A stretch of 38,685 nucleotides of DNA from Cyanobacteria bacterium CYA (lineage in GTDB: Bacteria > Planctomycetota > Phycisphaerae > Phycisphaerales > UBA1924), in NCBI GenBank assembly GCA_008363215.1, contig RHKP01000028.1:1-38685 (forward strand). The letters are read 5' to 3'. Each line of letters starts with the position of its first letter. Within the stretch, counting starts at the first letter, position 1. The notes below the pieces were generated by a model. It saw only the letters and a program-made list of their open reading frames with translations. It made no database searches and was not told where the DNA came from. A program made the position numbers and the translations under genes. Of the stretch, positions 1 through 9,434 are shown one piece after another.

Positions 1-750
1 GGCAACTTCGCCTACCTCGCCTGTCGCTTCGAGGGGCTCCAGATCGTCGACATCACCGACCCGAGCGCGCCGGTTCTCGTCGGCTCGGTCGACACGCCCG
101 GCAGCGCGCAGTCCGTCACCATCGACGGCCAACTCGCCTACGTGGCCGACGGCTCTGGCGGCGTCTGCGTCATCGACGTCTCCAACCGCTCGCTGCCCTC
201 CATCTTCGGCTCCTACGACACGCCGAGCAGCGCGCGCCAGGTGCTCATCCGCGGGCCGGTTGCGTACGTGCCCGACCGCACCACCGGCCTGATCGCCCTC
301 GACATCTCCGACCCGACCGACCCGCGCCACATCAGCACGCTACCCGGGCTGGGCGATGCACGCAGCATCACCGACTTCGGGCACCTCGCCTTCATCGCCG
401 ACTTCAACGGCGCTGTCCACATGATCGACATCGCCGACCCGCTCGACATGCAACTGCTCCAAAGCACGCCCACGCTCGGCACCGCGCGGGCCATCACCAA
501 CGACGCCGGCACGATCTACCTGGCTGACGGCGACGCGGGACTCACGATCCTCCAAGCCCGCCCCTGCTGGTATCGCCCCTGCCCGGCAGACCTCAACGAC
601 GACGAAGTCCTCGACTTCTTCGACGTGCAGTTGTTCCTGATCGCCTACTCGGCCTCCGACGGCCTGGCCGACTGGAACGACGACGGCCAAATCAACTTCT
701 TCGACGTGCAGCGGTACCTGATCGACTTCAGCGCAGGCTGCGTGTTCTAA
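1..750 (+). CDS. LVIVD-repeat exported protein with dockerin-like C-terminus (5' partial)
   Basis: The reading frame is open from the first base, so the start and any signal peptide lie upstream of the window. The visible 249 residues contain repeated units of about 40 residues with the signature IVDITDP / VIDVSN / ALDISDP / MIDIADP, which is the LVIVD repeat pattern thought to form a beta-propeller-like surface fold. The last 55 residues hold two EF-hand-like calcium loops (DLNDDEVLDFFDVQ and DWNDDGQINFFDVQ) between cysteines, like a type I dockerin. The convergent neighbour ends with almost the same tail. By inference this is a secreted or surface protein whose tail mediates sorting or attachment. 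No enzymatic motif is visible and the precise role is unknown. Confidence 0.8.
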   Translation, partial: GNFAYLACRFEGLQIVDITDPSAPVLVGSVDTPGSAQSVTIDGQLAYVADGSGGVCVIDVSNRSLPSIFGSYDTPSSARQVLIRGPVAYVPDRTTGLIALDISDPTDPRHISTLPGLGDARSITDFGHLAFIADFNGAVHMIDIADPLDMQLLQSTPTLGTARAITNDAGTIYLADGDAGLTILQARPCWYRPCPADLNDDEVLDFFDVQLFLIAYSASDGLADWNDDGQINFFDVQRYLIDFSAGCVF

Positions 751-780
751 GTAAGCCCGGGCTGAACAGGTCGAAAGCGG

Positions 781-810
781 CCGCCCGTCGCATCGGGCGG
801 GGCGGCCTTT
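781..810. terminator. Hairpin between convergent genes, possible bidirectional terminator
   Basis: A perfect 7-bp GC stem (781-787 with 794-800, 6-nt loop) lies 30 bp after the LVIVD gene stop and just before the end of the convergent cotH-like gene. Only a short T run (808-810) follows on the plus strand, so intrinsic termination is plausible but weak. Confidence 0.4.
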
Positions 811-838
811 CCACGCGCACATGGGTAGTCACCGCGTC

Positions 839-3121
839 TTAGCAACCGGCCGAGAACGCCGCAAGGAACACCTGCACATCAAAGAAGTCGAACGATCCGT
901 CCTCATTCAGGTCGGCCGCGGCGTCATGCGCCGAGAACGCGCCCAGGAATGCCTGCACATCGAAGAAGTCAAGCGTGCCGTCATCGTTCCAGTCGGCAAC
1001 ACAGGGGTTGCATGAAATCCGGTTGTACGAGCCGGGCGTACCGATTTCACCGCTCGTCGCGGCCCATGAGCCGTACTGATCGCCGATGGTCGAGAGCACC
1101 CACCCGATCACGTCATCCTGCCCGATGTACTCACGGCAGGTTTGTCCACTGGCGTTTTGCGTTCGTATGCTGCCCGCAAAGGTCTGGTCGCCGTAACGCA
1201 GGCGATCGATCAGGTCGCCCGCGCTGTCGTAGAGGTTGATGACATCGTTGCGTGCATAGTTGTTGCCGATGTCATCGGTCCCCAGCCCGCCGATCACCTT
1301 GGCTCCGGCATCCAGCCCCCAGGCCGTGCGGAAGGCGTCCGCGTCGGCTTCGGTGATCACCACCGACTCATGCGCCGCCACCGTGCCGAATGCACTGAGG
1401 TCGAACGTGCCGGGCAGCGCGTGGTCGTCGTCGAGGCTCCACCCGGTCATATCGATCGGGTCGTCTGACATATTGGTCAGTTCCACAAACTCGCCGCTCG
1501 TGCCCGAGTACATCCACTCACTGATGCGCATGCCGCCCGAACGCCCAAACGTGTAGTCAACGGAGAGCGGGCTCTGCTCGGCCAACTCCGGTTCGAACGA
1601 CATCGACCCGTAACTATTGGTTGCAATTGCCGCGACATAGAACGACACGTGCTGTCCGGCCGACGCGCTGACCGGCAGCAGCGCGCCGTACACGCCGTCG
1701 CCGGCCGCGCCGTCGCCCTGAAGTCCGTTATCCAGCATGGGCGTCCACGAATAGGTGTCGCTGGGCAGCGGGCGGTGGTAGAGGCGCACCGACCCGAGCC
1801 CCGTACCCGACGAGGTGACCGTGGCCGTCACGTACACCGAATCTTCGGGGTCCGGGTTTGTGGCCGAGGCTTGCACGTTGCTGATGCTCGGCCCCTGGGA
1901 TACCAGTTCGGCCACCGAGGACAGGTAGGTTCCGCGCTGCTGGACAAACTGCTGGATGCCGATGAGCGTGCCGCCCGCCGGGCCGAAATATCCCAGGTTC
2001 ACCGTGCTCGTGAAGTTGTTCTGAAACAGCGTGTACGAGTACAACTTCTTCGGGTCGGCCTGCACCGCCGCGTCGATCAGGTTGCGATGGGCTGTGAATA
2101 TCGGTTCCAGCGTCGCCCAGTCCAGCCCCTGCAGGATCGTGCGATAGTGGGCCATGTAGCGCTGCCGCAGTTCGGCGACGGCCAGCACATGGCTGAGAAC
2201 CGGCTTGGCGGTTGAGGTGAAGTTGCGGGTCGGCGACCAGGTCGCCTGCGTGAACGTCTCGTTCGCGTCGGTCTGGAGCAGGTGGACGCGACCGTCGATC
2301 GGGTCGCGATAGAGCATGAAGTCGGCGCCCTTGTTGACGTAACTGTCGTCGTCGGTCAGCATGTTCTCCAGCGCCACCGACCAGATCCCGGTGTCGATCG
2401 CGAACAACTGGTCGATGTTCTGCCACGAGGCCAGCGGCTCGTTGGTCACCGCATCGCACACCGCGATGAGCGGCGCCCACGGGTCGGCAAAGCCGCCGTC
2501 GTTCTTGATCTCGTACCCCGTGTAGCCCGATGAACTCGATCCGTTGTAGCGCAGCCCCGGCCCGTTGGGGTTGTTCGCGCACTTGATGCGAAGCCCGCCG
2601 GTATCCGAAAACCACTCGTTGAGCATGGTCTTGTCGAACTGCTGGACGTTGACGTACACACCCCAGTTGGCGCCGTTGAGCGTCACGACCACGTGGTTGG
2701 CGCGCGGATTGGGAATGAACTGCGCGACGTAGTTGTTGTACACCACCTCGCGGCAGAAAGTCGGATCGTGGAACCCGTTGTTCAGGTTCAGCGAGTCGTA
2801 CCCCAGCAGGTCCTGATCAGGGTCGACGTAGTCCATCTCGACGTTGAGCGAAAACTTCTCCGATCCGCTCGGAAGGGCCGTGTATGACGTGTTCCCCCGG
2901 ATGCGCACCCCGCAGTTGGGATACGTCACTCCATCGACCTCGATGTCGGCCAGGATGTTGGTCTGCGATGCGTAGTTGTTCCGTAATAGCGTCAGCCAGT
3001 TTGCGTCGTGGAACGTGAAATTGATGGTGCGCAGGACCGTGGTGTCGTACAGATCCTGAGCGAACCCAGACCCACAGCAGCCGGCCAGCACTGCGCACGC
3101 GCACCGACGACGGATCAACAT
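839..3121 (-). CDS. CotH-like kinase-fold surface protein with lamin-tail and dockerin-like domains
   Basis: A 760-residue protein. The start at 3121 (MLIRRRCACAV) is chosen over an in-frame upstream codon because a GAGGTG ribosome site lies about 8 nt before it and a signal peptide ending near GFAQ follows. Residues about 35-420 resemble the CotH family (strand-rich start, GVRIRGNTSY, LNLNNGFHDPTFCREVVYN, GVYVNVQQFDK), which has an atypical protein-kinase fold. A chemoreceptor-like YVTATV segment of Ig type sits around residues 425-520. A lamin-tail domain follows (RISEWMYSGTSGEFVELTN, then DMTGWSLDD). The C-terminus has two EF-hand loops with DFFDVQ, matching the convergent neighbour. It is inferred to be exported and anchored at the surface. 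The kinase activity of this member is untested, and I did not locate its catalytic residues with confidence. A 6-bp hairpin (3143-3161) lies in the presumed 5' leader. Confidence 0.85.
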   Translation of the reverse strand: MLIRRRCACAVLAGCCGSGFAQDLYDTTVLRTINFTFHDANWLTLLRNNYASQTNILADIEVDGVTYPNCGVRIRGNTSYTALPSGSEKFSLNVEMDYVDPDQDLLGYDSLNLNNGFHDPTFCREVVYNNYVAQFIPNPRANHVVVTLNGANWGVYVNVQQFDKTMLNEWFSDTGGLRIKCANNPNGPGLRYNGSSSSGYTGYEIKNDGGFADPWAPLIAVCDAVTNEPLASWQNIDQLFAIDTGIWSVALENMLTDDDSYVNKGADFMLYRDPIDGRVHLLQTDANETFTQATWSPTRNFTSTAKPVLSHVLAVAELRQRYMAHYRTILQGLDWATLEPIFTAHRNLIDAAVQADPKKLYSYTLFQNNFTSTVNLGYFGPAGGTLIGIQQFVQQRGTYLSSVAELVSQGPSISNVQASATNPDPEDSVYVTATVTSSGTGLGSVRLYHRPLPSDTYSWTPMLDNGLQGDGAAGDGVYGALLPVSASAGQHVSFYVAAIATNSYGSMSFEPELAEQSPLSVDYTFGRSGGMRISEWMYSGTSGEFVELTNMSDDPIDMTGWSLDDDHALPGTFDLSAFGTVAAHESVVITEADADAFRTAWGLDAGAKVIGGLGTDDIGNNYARNDVINLYDSAGDLIDRLRYGDQTFAGSIRTQNASGQTCREYIGQDDVIGWVLSTIGDQYGSWAATSGEIGTPGSYNRISCNPCVADWNDDGTLDFFDVQAFLGAFSAHDAAADLNEDGSFDFFDVQVFLAAFSAGC

Positions 3122-3282
3122 GGCTTGGCACCTCTGAAGGCCCGAAGCGGGCATCGCTTCGCCGGTCCTTCGCCCTATCTGAACGGAGAAAACTCCCCTA
3201 CATTGCTGAATGAGAGCATTTTCCGTCGATTGGTGAATTTACCTCGGCCCAGCCCGTCTCCTGCCTTGCTGTCAGAGGTCGA

Positions 3283-3918
3283 TCACTGCACCTTCGACCG
3301 CTTCGGCAGGCTGGTCAGAACCTCGTCCACCAGCCCATACTCACGCATTTCCTTGTCGTCCAGCCACAGGTTGCGATCGCAATCGGCCGCGATCTTCTCC
3401 ACCGGCTGGCCCGACGCATCGGCGTAGATCTGGTACAGGCGGTCCCGCAGGCGCAGCATCTCGCGGGCCTCGATCTCGATGTCGGTCGCCTGACCCTCCA
3501 GAACCCCGCTCATCAGCGGCTGGTGCATCAGATTCCGGCTGTTCCGCAGGGCGTAACGACGACCCTTCTCGCCAGCGGCCGCGATGACCGACCCCATGCT
3601 GGCGGCCTGCCCGATGATGTACGTGCACACCTTCGGCGAGACGTACTGCATCGTGTCCACAATCGCCAGCCCGGCCGTCACCGACCCGCCCGGAGAGTTG
3701 ATGTACAGGTGCACCTCCGACTCGGGATCCTCGTTCTGCAGAAACAGCAACTGAGCGACCACCAGATTGGCCATCTCATCCATGATCGGACCGGTCACGA
3801 ACACGATCCGGTCCTTCAGCAGGCGGCTGAAGATGTCGTAGGAGCGTTCGCCGCGCCCGGTCTGCTCGACCACGATCGGAACCAGAGTGTTGGCGGTGGG
3901 CATGTTGTGGTTGTTCAT
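3283..3918 (-). CDS. clpP: ATP-dependent Clp protease proteolytic subunit (ClpP), second gene of the pair
   Basis: ClpP is the serine peptidase that forms the proteolytic chamber of ClpXP/ClpAP and degrades unfolded proteins in the cytoplasm. This 211-residue copy has the family length and the full triad: Ser107 in GQAASMGS, His132 in LMHQPL and Asp181 in CDRNLW. It also has the oxyanion-hole motif SPGGSV. The start at ATG 3918 is preferred over the TTG at 3942 because a GGAGG site sits 6 nt before it. It lies 20 bp behind the first clpP gene on the same strand, so the two are almost certainly one transcript and may form a mixed two-ring complex, as known for other bacteria with paired ClpPs. 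Confidence 0.96.
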   Translation of the reverse strand: MNNHNMPTANTLVPIVVEQTGRGERSYDIFSRLLKDRIVFVTGPIMDEMANLVVAQLLFLQNEDPESEVHLYINSPGGSVTAGLAIVDTMQYVSPKVCTYIIGQAASMGSVIAAAGEKGRRYALRNSRNLMHQPLMSGVLEGQATDIEIEAREMLRLRDRLYQIYADASGQPVEKIAADCDRNLWLDDKEMREYGLVDEVLTSLPKRSKVQ

Positions 3919-3938
3919 GGAAGCCTCCGTTGATGGGT

Positions 3939-4532
3939 TCAAGACACACCCCCGACGCCCTTGACCGGATGCGAGAGAATCTCATCGACCAGCCCGTATT
4001 CCTTGGCTTCGGCTGCGTTGAAGTACTTGTCGCGCTCCGAATCCTTCTTGACCTGCTCGACCGGCTGCCCCGTGTGGGACGCGATGATCTCGGTCAGCAG
4101 CCTCTTGCTCTTGATGATCTGCTCAGCCTGGAGTTTGATGTCCTCGGCCGGCCCGGTCACGCCCCCATACGGCTGGTGGATCATCACCTTGGCGTGCGGA
4201 AGGATGAACCGGCGCCCCTTTGTGCCGGCCGTGAGCAGCAAGGCCGCACCCGAGTAGGCCCGGCCGATGCAGTACGTCGCCACGTCTGAGGAAAGGAAGC
4301 GCATGGTGTCGTAGATCGCCAGCGTGTCGTCCACCACTCCGCCCGGCGAGTTGATGTACAGACTGATCTCCTGGGCCCGGCGCTGGTTCTCAAGGTAGAG
4401 CATCTGCATCATGACCCGGGCGGCCGAGGCGTAGTTGATCTCCCCGATCAGGAAGACGATGCGATTCTCGAGCAGCAGCTCGTCGATCGTCATTTCGCGT
4501 GTTCTCTGGTAGGTGACGTTGGCGGCTGGCAT
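3939..4532 (-). CDS. clpP: ATP-dependent Clp protease proteolytic subunit (ClpP), first gene of the pair
   Basis: A 197-residue ClpP paralogue starting at ATG 4532, where a GAGG site lies 8 nt upstream. The triad is complete: Ser94 within GRAYSGAAL (the residue after Ser is Gly rather than the usual Met), His119 in MIHQPYGG and Asp168 in [14 protein letters not shown] replaces the usual SPGGSV, so the substrate groove may differ from its neighbour. It is the promoter-proximal gene of the clpP pair. A ClpS adaptor gene lies at 9435. Whether both subunits are active together is an inference from the intact triads. Confidence 0.95.
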   Translation of the reverse strand: MPAANVTYQRTREMTIDELLLENRIVFLIGEINYASAARVMMQMLYLENQRRAQEISLYINSPGGVVDDTLAIYDTMRFLSSDVATYCIGRAYSGAALLLTAGTKGRRFILPHAKVMIHQPYGGVTGPAEDIKLQAEQIIKSKRLLTEIIASHTGQPVEQVKKDSERDKYFNAAEAKEYGLVDEILSHPVKGVGGVS

Positions 4533-4802
4533 TGGATTCCTCGCAGTGGCTCGCCCGGTATCGGTTCGGGGTGGGGGGACGCTGGATAGCCCGGGCACAC
4601 CCCGGCTCTGCCCCATCGGCAAGAAGCCGAACGCGGCATGATAGCGCCCCACCGCGTGAGCCCCATGCGCAGGTCTCGCTTGCCCCGGTTGATGCCCCTC
4701 GCATTGCCCGACTCAGGACGGGGCGATAGCATGGATAATTTTCGGACACGCTCGTCTGCCCGCTGGCGGCGCGAGCCCGAGTGCTGAAGGGAGTGCGCTG
4801 CC

Positions 4803-5582
4803 TTGCCCACCGCCGTCATCAGTGACATCCATGGCAACGCGGAAGCCCTCAAGCGCGTCCTGGACGACATCAAGAAGTCAGGCATCCAAAGGATCATCAA
4901 CCTGGGCGACGTGGTGGGATACGGGCCCGACCCACTTGAAGTGGTTGATCTCGTCCGCGAACACTGCGAGTGGACCCTGATGGGGAACCATGACTTCGGG
5001 GTGCTCTACGAGCCCACCAACTTCAACCCCGTCGCCGAGTCCAGCGCCTTCTGGACACGCCGACAGTTCGACAACGAGCAGAACCACGACCTCCGAGCGG
5101 CCCGCTACGACTTCCTCGGGCGCCTGCGGGTGAGGGTGGTCGAAACGCTGCCGGAGTCCGGCATCCCGGTCCTGGCAGTCCACGCCTCGCCTCGCCGTCC
5201 GATCAACGAGTACATCTTCCCGGACGACGCCGCCGACGCCCCGGACAAGTTGGAGTCCATCTTCGAGCGCGTCGAGCGGGTGGCGCTGGTGGGGCACACG
5301 CACGTGCCCGGGGTGTTCACCGACGAGCCTGACTTCTACCCTCCTGATGAACTGGGAGACTCCCGCTCCTACTTCTTTACCCCCGACGAGAAAGTCGTGA
5401 TCAACGTCGGCTCGGTCGGGCAGCCTCGCGATTCTGACCCAAGGGCCAGTTACGCGGTGCTTCATCCCGACCGCGTGGAGTTCAGGCGGGTGGAGTACGA
5501 CATCAAGATCACCGCCAACAAGATCAAGTCCATCCCGGACTTGCACGACTGGCTGGGGGATCGGCTCTTTGAAGGTCGGTAA
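4803..5582 (+). CDS. Calcineurin-like metallophosphoesterase
   Basis: A 259-residue protein with the full two-metal phosphoesterase signature: Asp8-x-His10 (SDIHGN), Asp36 (GDVVGYGPDP), Asn62-His63 (GNHD), His127 (VHASP) and His165-x-His167 (GHTHVP). It belongs to the YfcE/Aq_1575-like branch of small cytoplasmic phosphoesterases, whose natural substrates are mostly unknown. The start is TTG at 4803, supported by AAGGGAG about 9 nt upstream. It is divergent from the clpP pair across 270 bp, and a GATAAT-like box near 4736 could serve this gene. YidC follows after 93 bp. The fold assignment is firm but the substrate is not predictable. Confidence 0.9.
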   Translation: MPTAVISDIHGNAEALKRVLDDIKKSGIQRIINLGDVVGYGPDPLEVVDLVREHCEWTLMGNHDFGVLYEPTNFNPVAESSAFWTRRQFDNEQNHDLRAARYDFLGRLRVRVVETLPESGIPVLAVHASPRRPINEYIFPDDAADAPDKLESIFERVERVALVGHTHVPGVFTDEPDFYPPDELGDSRSYFFTPDEKVVINVGSVGQPRDSDPRASYAVLHPDRVEFRRVEYDIKITANKIKSIPDLHDWLGDRLFEGR

Positions 5583-5675
5583 CGTCTTTCCGTCGGATCG
5601 CAAGGCGTTCGCCCGCGTTGCCAAAGAGTGTCTATCGTTGACCCCGGCCCTTCCCGGTCGGAGCAGAACGCGCTC

Positions 5676-7916
5676 ATGGCAAAGCAGAAAAGCACACTCC
5701 GCATCATTGTTCCACTGGTCATCCTGCTCGTCGGAGTCGGGGTGGCCGTCCTCGTGGCCCAGACCGGGGGCAAGTCGCGGCCAACGCAGCCGACGCCCGA
5801 CGTCGTCACCGATCAGACTCCCGCTCCGGCCGAGCCTGTCGGCCGGCAGGAATCGGCCGAGCCGCCCGGGCAACAGCCCGAGCCGGCAGGCGAGCCGCCG
5901 GCGCCGATCGAGGGTCTGCACGCCCGCGTCGCGCCGGGTCCGGTGGACCTGGGCGACATCGGGAGCGTGCAGGAAGATTCAGGCTACGAACTCCGCGCGG
6001 TCATCTCGCCGCTGGGCGCCGGGCTCGAATCGCTCGAACTGACCGCGCACTTTGAAGAACTGGAACGACTCCGGCACGTCGTGCTCCAGAAGACCCAGCC
6101 GCTGCGACTCGGACAGGTCGAGGCGACGGCCGTGCCCTTCGCCCTGACCGCCCTGATCGTCAACGGTACCCGCGTCGATCTGACCAGCGGACCGGCCGGT
6201 GAACCGGTGTGGACGCGCCGCGCCGGGGGCGGTCCCGGCGAACTCGAGGCCACCATCCTCGATGCGGAGGGTCGCCAGGTCGTCCGTGTACACCGCACGC
6301 TGCGCGTGCAGCCGCACTCGCACGTGGTGGAAATCGTCCAGCGCGCCGAAAACCTGTCCGATGCGCCGCTCAACCTCCGATGGATCCACACCGGCCCGGT
6401 GAGTTTCAAGTCGGCCGGCGGCGGGTACGGCGGCGACAAACGGCGCCTGCGCTTCGGGTACTGGCTCAATCCCAAGGCCCAGGCCAATGACCCGGCCGTC
6501 TTGTCCTACGAGTTCACCGAGCCTCTGCCCAAGGTGATCGGGGTGTACCGGGCGCCCAACGGGCTGTACACGGCTCCGGTGTCCGAGGAGATCTGGCCCA
6601 ATCCGCTGAGCAACAAGCGCGGGCTGCGCCTGGTGTGGATGGGCATCACCGGGCGCTACTTCGGCGTGGCGATGCACCCGCTGGTCGATCCAGCCGGGGC
6701 GGACAAGACGCTGAATGCCGAGCGCGTGCTGCGCATCGCCGGCGTGGACCCTGCCACACCGCTCAATGCCGAGCGGACGGAGATCCTCAACAGCGCCGTC
6801 CTGCTCGGGCTGCTGGAAAGCCGCAGCATGACCGTGCCGCCGGGAGGGTCAGCCTCGTTTGACCTGGGCGCCTACGCCGGGCCCCTCTCACGCAGCGCCA
6901 TCAACGAAGAGCCGATGGCCAGGAGCCTCGGACTCGACGGGCTGGTCTTATACAACTTCGGCGGCATGTGCGCCTGGTGTACGTTCCAGCCGCTGGCCCG
7001 CCTGCTTCTGGCCGTGCTGCGCTCGGTTGATTCGTTCACGGGCGACTGGGGCATCTCGATCATCATCCTGGTGATCATTGTGCGGACGATCCTGCACCCG
7101 GTGAACCGGTGGAGCCAGATCCGCGTGCAGCGCTTCAGCGCGCAGATGCAGAGCATCGCGCCCAAGATGCAGAAAATCAAAGAGAAGTTCAAGGACGACC
7201 CCAAGCGCCAGCAGCAGGAAACGACCAAACTCTGGAAGGAAGAAGGCATCAACCCGGCCGGCATGCTCGGGTGCCTGCCCATGTTCCTTCAGAGCCCGGT
7301 CTGGATCGCGCTCTATGCCACGTTGTACTTTGCCGTCGAACTGCGCCACCAGCCGGCCTTCTACGGGGTGTTCCAGAAGATCAACAGGTGGCCTTTCCTG
7401 GCTGACCTGTCGCAGGCGGACAACGCCATCCCGCTGGGACGGTCGATCAACCTGTGGCTTGTGTCCTTCAGCGCGATCAACCTGCTTCCGATCCTGCTCG
7501 GCCTGGTGTTCTACTTCCACCAGAAGTACCTGACCCCTCCCACCACCGCGACCCTGACTCCCGAGCAGGAATCGACGCAGAAGATGGTCAAGATCATGAC
7601 GGTGGTCATGTTCCCGGTGCTCATGTACGCCGCACCCTCCGGACTCTCGCTCTACTTCATCACCAACTCGGTGCTGGCGATCGGCGAGAACAAGTGGATC
7701 CGGCATCACATGCACCAGCACGGGCTGCTCGATCCGGACAAGATCCGCGAGCAGGCCAAGGCCCGCCGCGAGGGCGGTTTCCTCTCACGCCTCCAGAAAC
7801 TGGCTCAGCAGCAGCAGGCAGCGCAGCAGGCCAGCAACCGCATGATGCGCCGGGTGAAGAACGTCGCGCCCGAGCACCCCGACCGCAACGAGCCGAAGTT
7901 CAAGAAGCGGAAGTGA
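5676..7916 (+). CDS. yidC: Membrane protein insertase YidC
   Basis: YidC inserts and folds inner-membrane proteins alone or with SecYEG. The 746-residue protein has an N-terminal transmembrane helix directly after MAKQKSTLR, a Pro/Glu-rich linker, and a large periplasmic beta domain (about residues 90-420). The conserved C-terminal core begins at GDWGISIIILVIIVRTILHP, which contains the groove arginine. It continues with the coiled region IAPKMQKIKEKF, then PMFLQSPVWIALYATLYF and further helices, and ends in a basic tail. The ATG at 5676 is chosen because it places the first membrane helix near the start. A GTG at 5628 would add 16 residues. mnmE begins 3 bp after the stop, an arrangement close to the conserved yidC-mnmE neighbourhood. 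Confidence 0.95.
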   Translation: MAKQKSTLRIIVPLVILLVGVGVAVLVAQTGGKSRPTQPTPDVVTDQTPAPAEPVGRQESAEPPGQQPEPAGEPPAPIEGLHARVAPGPVDLGDIGSVQEDSGYELRAVISPLGAGLESLELTAHFEELERLRHVVLQKTQPLRLGQVEATAVPFALTALIVNGTRVDLTSGPAGEPVWTRRAGGGPGELEATILDAEGRQVVRVHRTLRVQPHSHVVEIVQRAENLSDAPLNLRWIHTGPVSFKSAGGGYGGDKRRLRFGYWLNPKAQANDPAVLSYEFTEPLPKVIGVYRAPNGLYTAPVSEEIWPNPLSNKRGLRLVWMGITGRYFGVAMHPLVDPAGADKTLNAERVLRIAGVDPATPLNAERTEILNSAVLLGLLESRSMTVPPGGSASFDLGAYAGPLSRSAINEEPMARSLGLDGLVLYNFGGMCAWCTFQPLARLLLAVLRSVDSFTGDWGISIIILVIIVRTILHPVNRWSQIRVQRFSAQMQSIAPKMQKIKEKFKDDPKRQQQETTKLWKEEGINPAGMLGCLPMFLQSPVWIALYATLYFAVELRHQPAFYGVFQKINRWPFLADLSQADNAIPLGRSINLWLVSFSAINLLPILLGLVFYFHQKYLTPPTTATLTPEQESTQKMVKIMTVVMFPVLMYAAPSGLSLYFITNSVLAIGENKWIRHHMHQHGLLDPDKIREQAKARREGGFLSRLQKLAQQQQAAQQASNRMMRRVKNVAPEHPDRNEPKFKKRK

Positions 7917-7919
7917 ACT

Positions 7920-9386
7920 ATGCCGCTCGGCGACACCATCGTCGCCCGCGCCACCGCGCCCGGCGCCGGACGCCGAGCCATTGTGCGCATCTCAGGCCCG
8001 GGCTGTGCGGCTGCGCTGCGAGCGGTGGGTATCAACTCCGACCTCGAACGCCTGGCCCGCCCCATCCTTCTCCCGGTGGGACACAAAGTGGCACGGGCTT
8101 CGAGACCGGATGACGACGCCGGTACGCCACACTCTGCTGATCGTGTGCCACGCAGCGTTCTTCCGGCCTGTGCCGACCAGCCACCGACCCCACCAAGGCA
8201 TCGACCTGAAGACAGGTCAATCGCACACCTGCCTGTTCTCCTGCTCACCTTTCCGCACGCCGGCTCCTACACCGGAGAATCCGGCGCCGAACTGCACCTG
8301 CCCAACTGCCACCCGCTCATCGAATCTCTCATCGAACTCATGTGCGCCGTCGAAGGTGTCCGCCGTGCCGAGCCGGGCGAGTTCACCGCCCGAGCCTACC
8401 TCGCCGGGCGCCTGACCCTCGCACAGGCCGAAGGAGTGGCCGCGAAGATCAGCGCCGAGTCGGCGCGCCAACTCGAGGCTGCCGACCGCCTGCTCGCGGG
8501 TCGCGCCGGCGATGACTACCGCTCCTGGACCGACGAAATCGCCTCGCTCCTGGCGCTGGTCGAAGCCGGCATCGACTTCGTCGACCAGGAAGACGTCACC
8601 CCGATCTCACCTTCTGCTCTGCACCATCGCCTCGAATCACTCATTGCGACGGTTGAGCCGTTGCTCGGCTCGGCCCCGACGCTCGACCGCGGCGGGCCGC
8701 GGCCTCTGGTCGTGCTGGTCGGCCCGCCCAACGCGGGAAAGTCCACCCTGTTCAACACGCTGCTGGGACGAACCCGGGCGGTCACCTCGAGCATCGCCGG
8801 AACGACGCGAGACGCCATCATCGAGCCGCTGGACCTGTCCGACGTCGCCGGCCCGCAGATCGACCTGGCCGACCTGCCCGGGCTTGACGCTCACTCACAC
8901 ACTCCGCTGGACCGCGCGATGCGCCGGCAGGCCCTCGACGTGATTGCCCGCGCTGATGTGCTCATCGCCTGCGACCCTGCCGGGCGCTTCGAGCAACTTC
9001 CGCCCGTGTCCGGCCCCACGCTCCGCGTGCGAACCAAGGCCGACGAGCACCTGCCCGCGCCCGGGGCGAGCGTCTGCGTCTGCGCCCTCGACGGGTGGCA
9101 CCTGCCGACGCTGCGCCGGGCGATCGCCGAGCACTGCGTCAGCGTACGTCGCGCCGACGACGCGATGTTGATCCCCCGTCACCGGCAGATCGTCTCCGAA
9201 TCGCTCATCTGCCTGCGCCAAGCCGCCGCCCTGGCGCTCACGCAGCCCGGCAAGGCCGTCCGCGAGCCCGAGTTCATCGCCTTGCACCTCCGCCAAGCCC
9301 TCGACCTTCTCGGCGAACTGGTCGGCGCCGTCAGCCCCGATGCGGTCATCGGGCGGATCTTCGCCACCTTTTGTATCGGCAAGTAA
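7920..9386 (+). CDS. mnmE: tRNA uridine-5-carboxymethylaminomethyl modification GTPase MnmE, divergent
   Basis: MnmE works with MnmG to modify U34 of certain tRNAs. The family is recognised by DTIVARATAPGAGRRAIVRISG at the N-terminus, AEPGEFTARAYL, the embedded GTPase domain with P-loop GPPNAGKST (residues 268-276) and TTRD, and the invariant C-terminal FCIGK (Cys485). At 488 aa it is longer than the roughly 450 aa norm. Several positions are unusual. An extra, poorly conserved stretch lies at about residues 48-105. ELHLPNCHP stands where ELxGHGG is expected in the folate-binding domain. DLPGL replaces DTAGL in switch II, and TKAD replaces NKAD in the G4 motif. Translation is probably coupled to yidC, whose stop is 3 bp upstream. 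Identity is firm, but full activity is less certain. Confidence 0.9.
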   Translation: MPLGDTIVARATAPGAGRRAIVRISGPGCAAALRAVGINSDLERLARPILLPVGHKVARASRPDDDAGTPHSADRVPRSVLPACADQPPTPPRHRPEDRSIAHLPVLLLTFPHAGSYTGESGAELHLPNCHPLIESLIELMCAVEGVRRAEPGEFTARAYLAGRLTLAQAEGVAAKISAESARQLEAADRLLAGRAGDDYRSWTDEIASLLALVEAGIDFVDQEDVTPISPSALHHRLESLIATVEPLLGSAPTLDRGGPRPLVVLVGPPNAGKSTLFNTLLGRTRAVTSSIAGTTRDAIIEPLDLSDVAGPQIDLADLPGLDAHSHTPLDRAMRRQALDVIARADVLIACDPAGRFEQLPPVSGPTLRVRTKADEHLPAPGASVCVCALDGWHLPTLRRAIAEHCVSVRRADDAMLIPRHRQIVSESLICLRQAAALALTQPGKAVREPEFIALHLRQALDLLGELVGAVSPDAVIGRIFATFCIGK

Positions 9387-9434
9387 GCGGATACTTGCTG
9401 GCGTGCGCCGGCCCCCGCGCGGTACACTGGGGGC

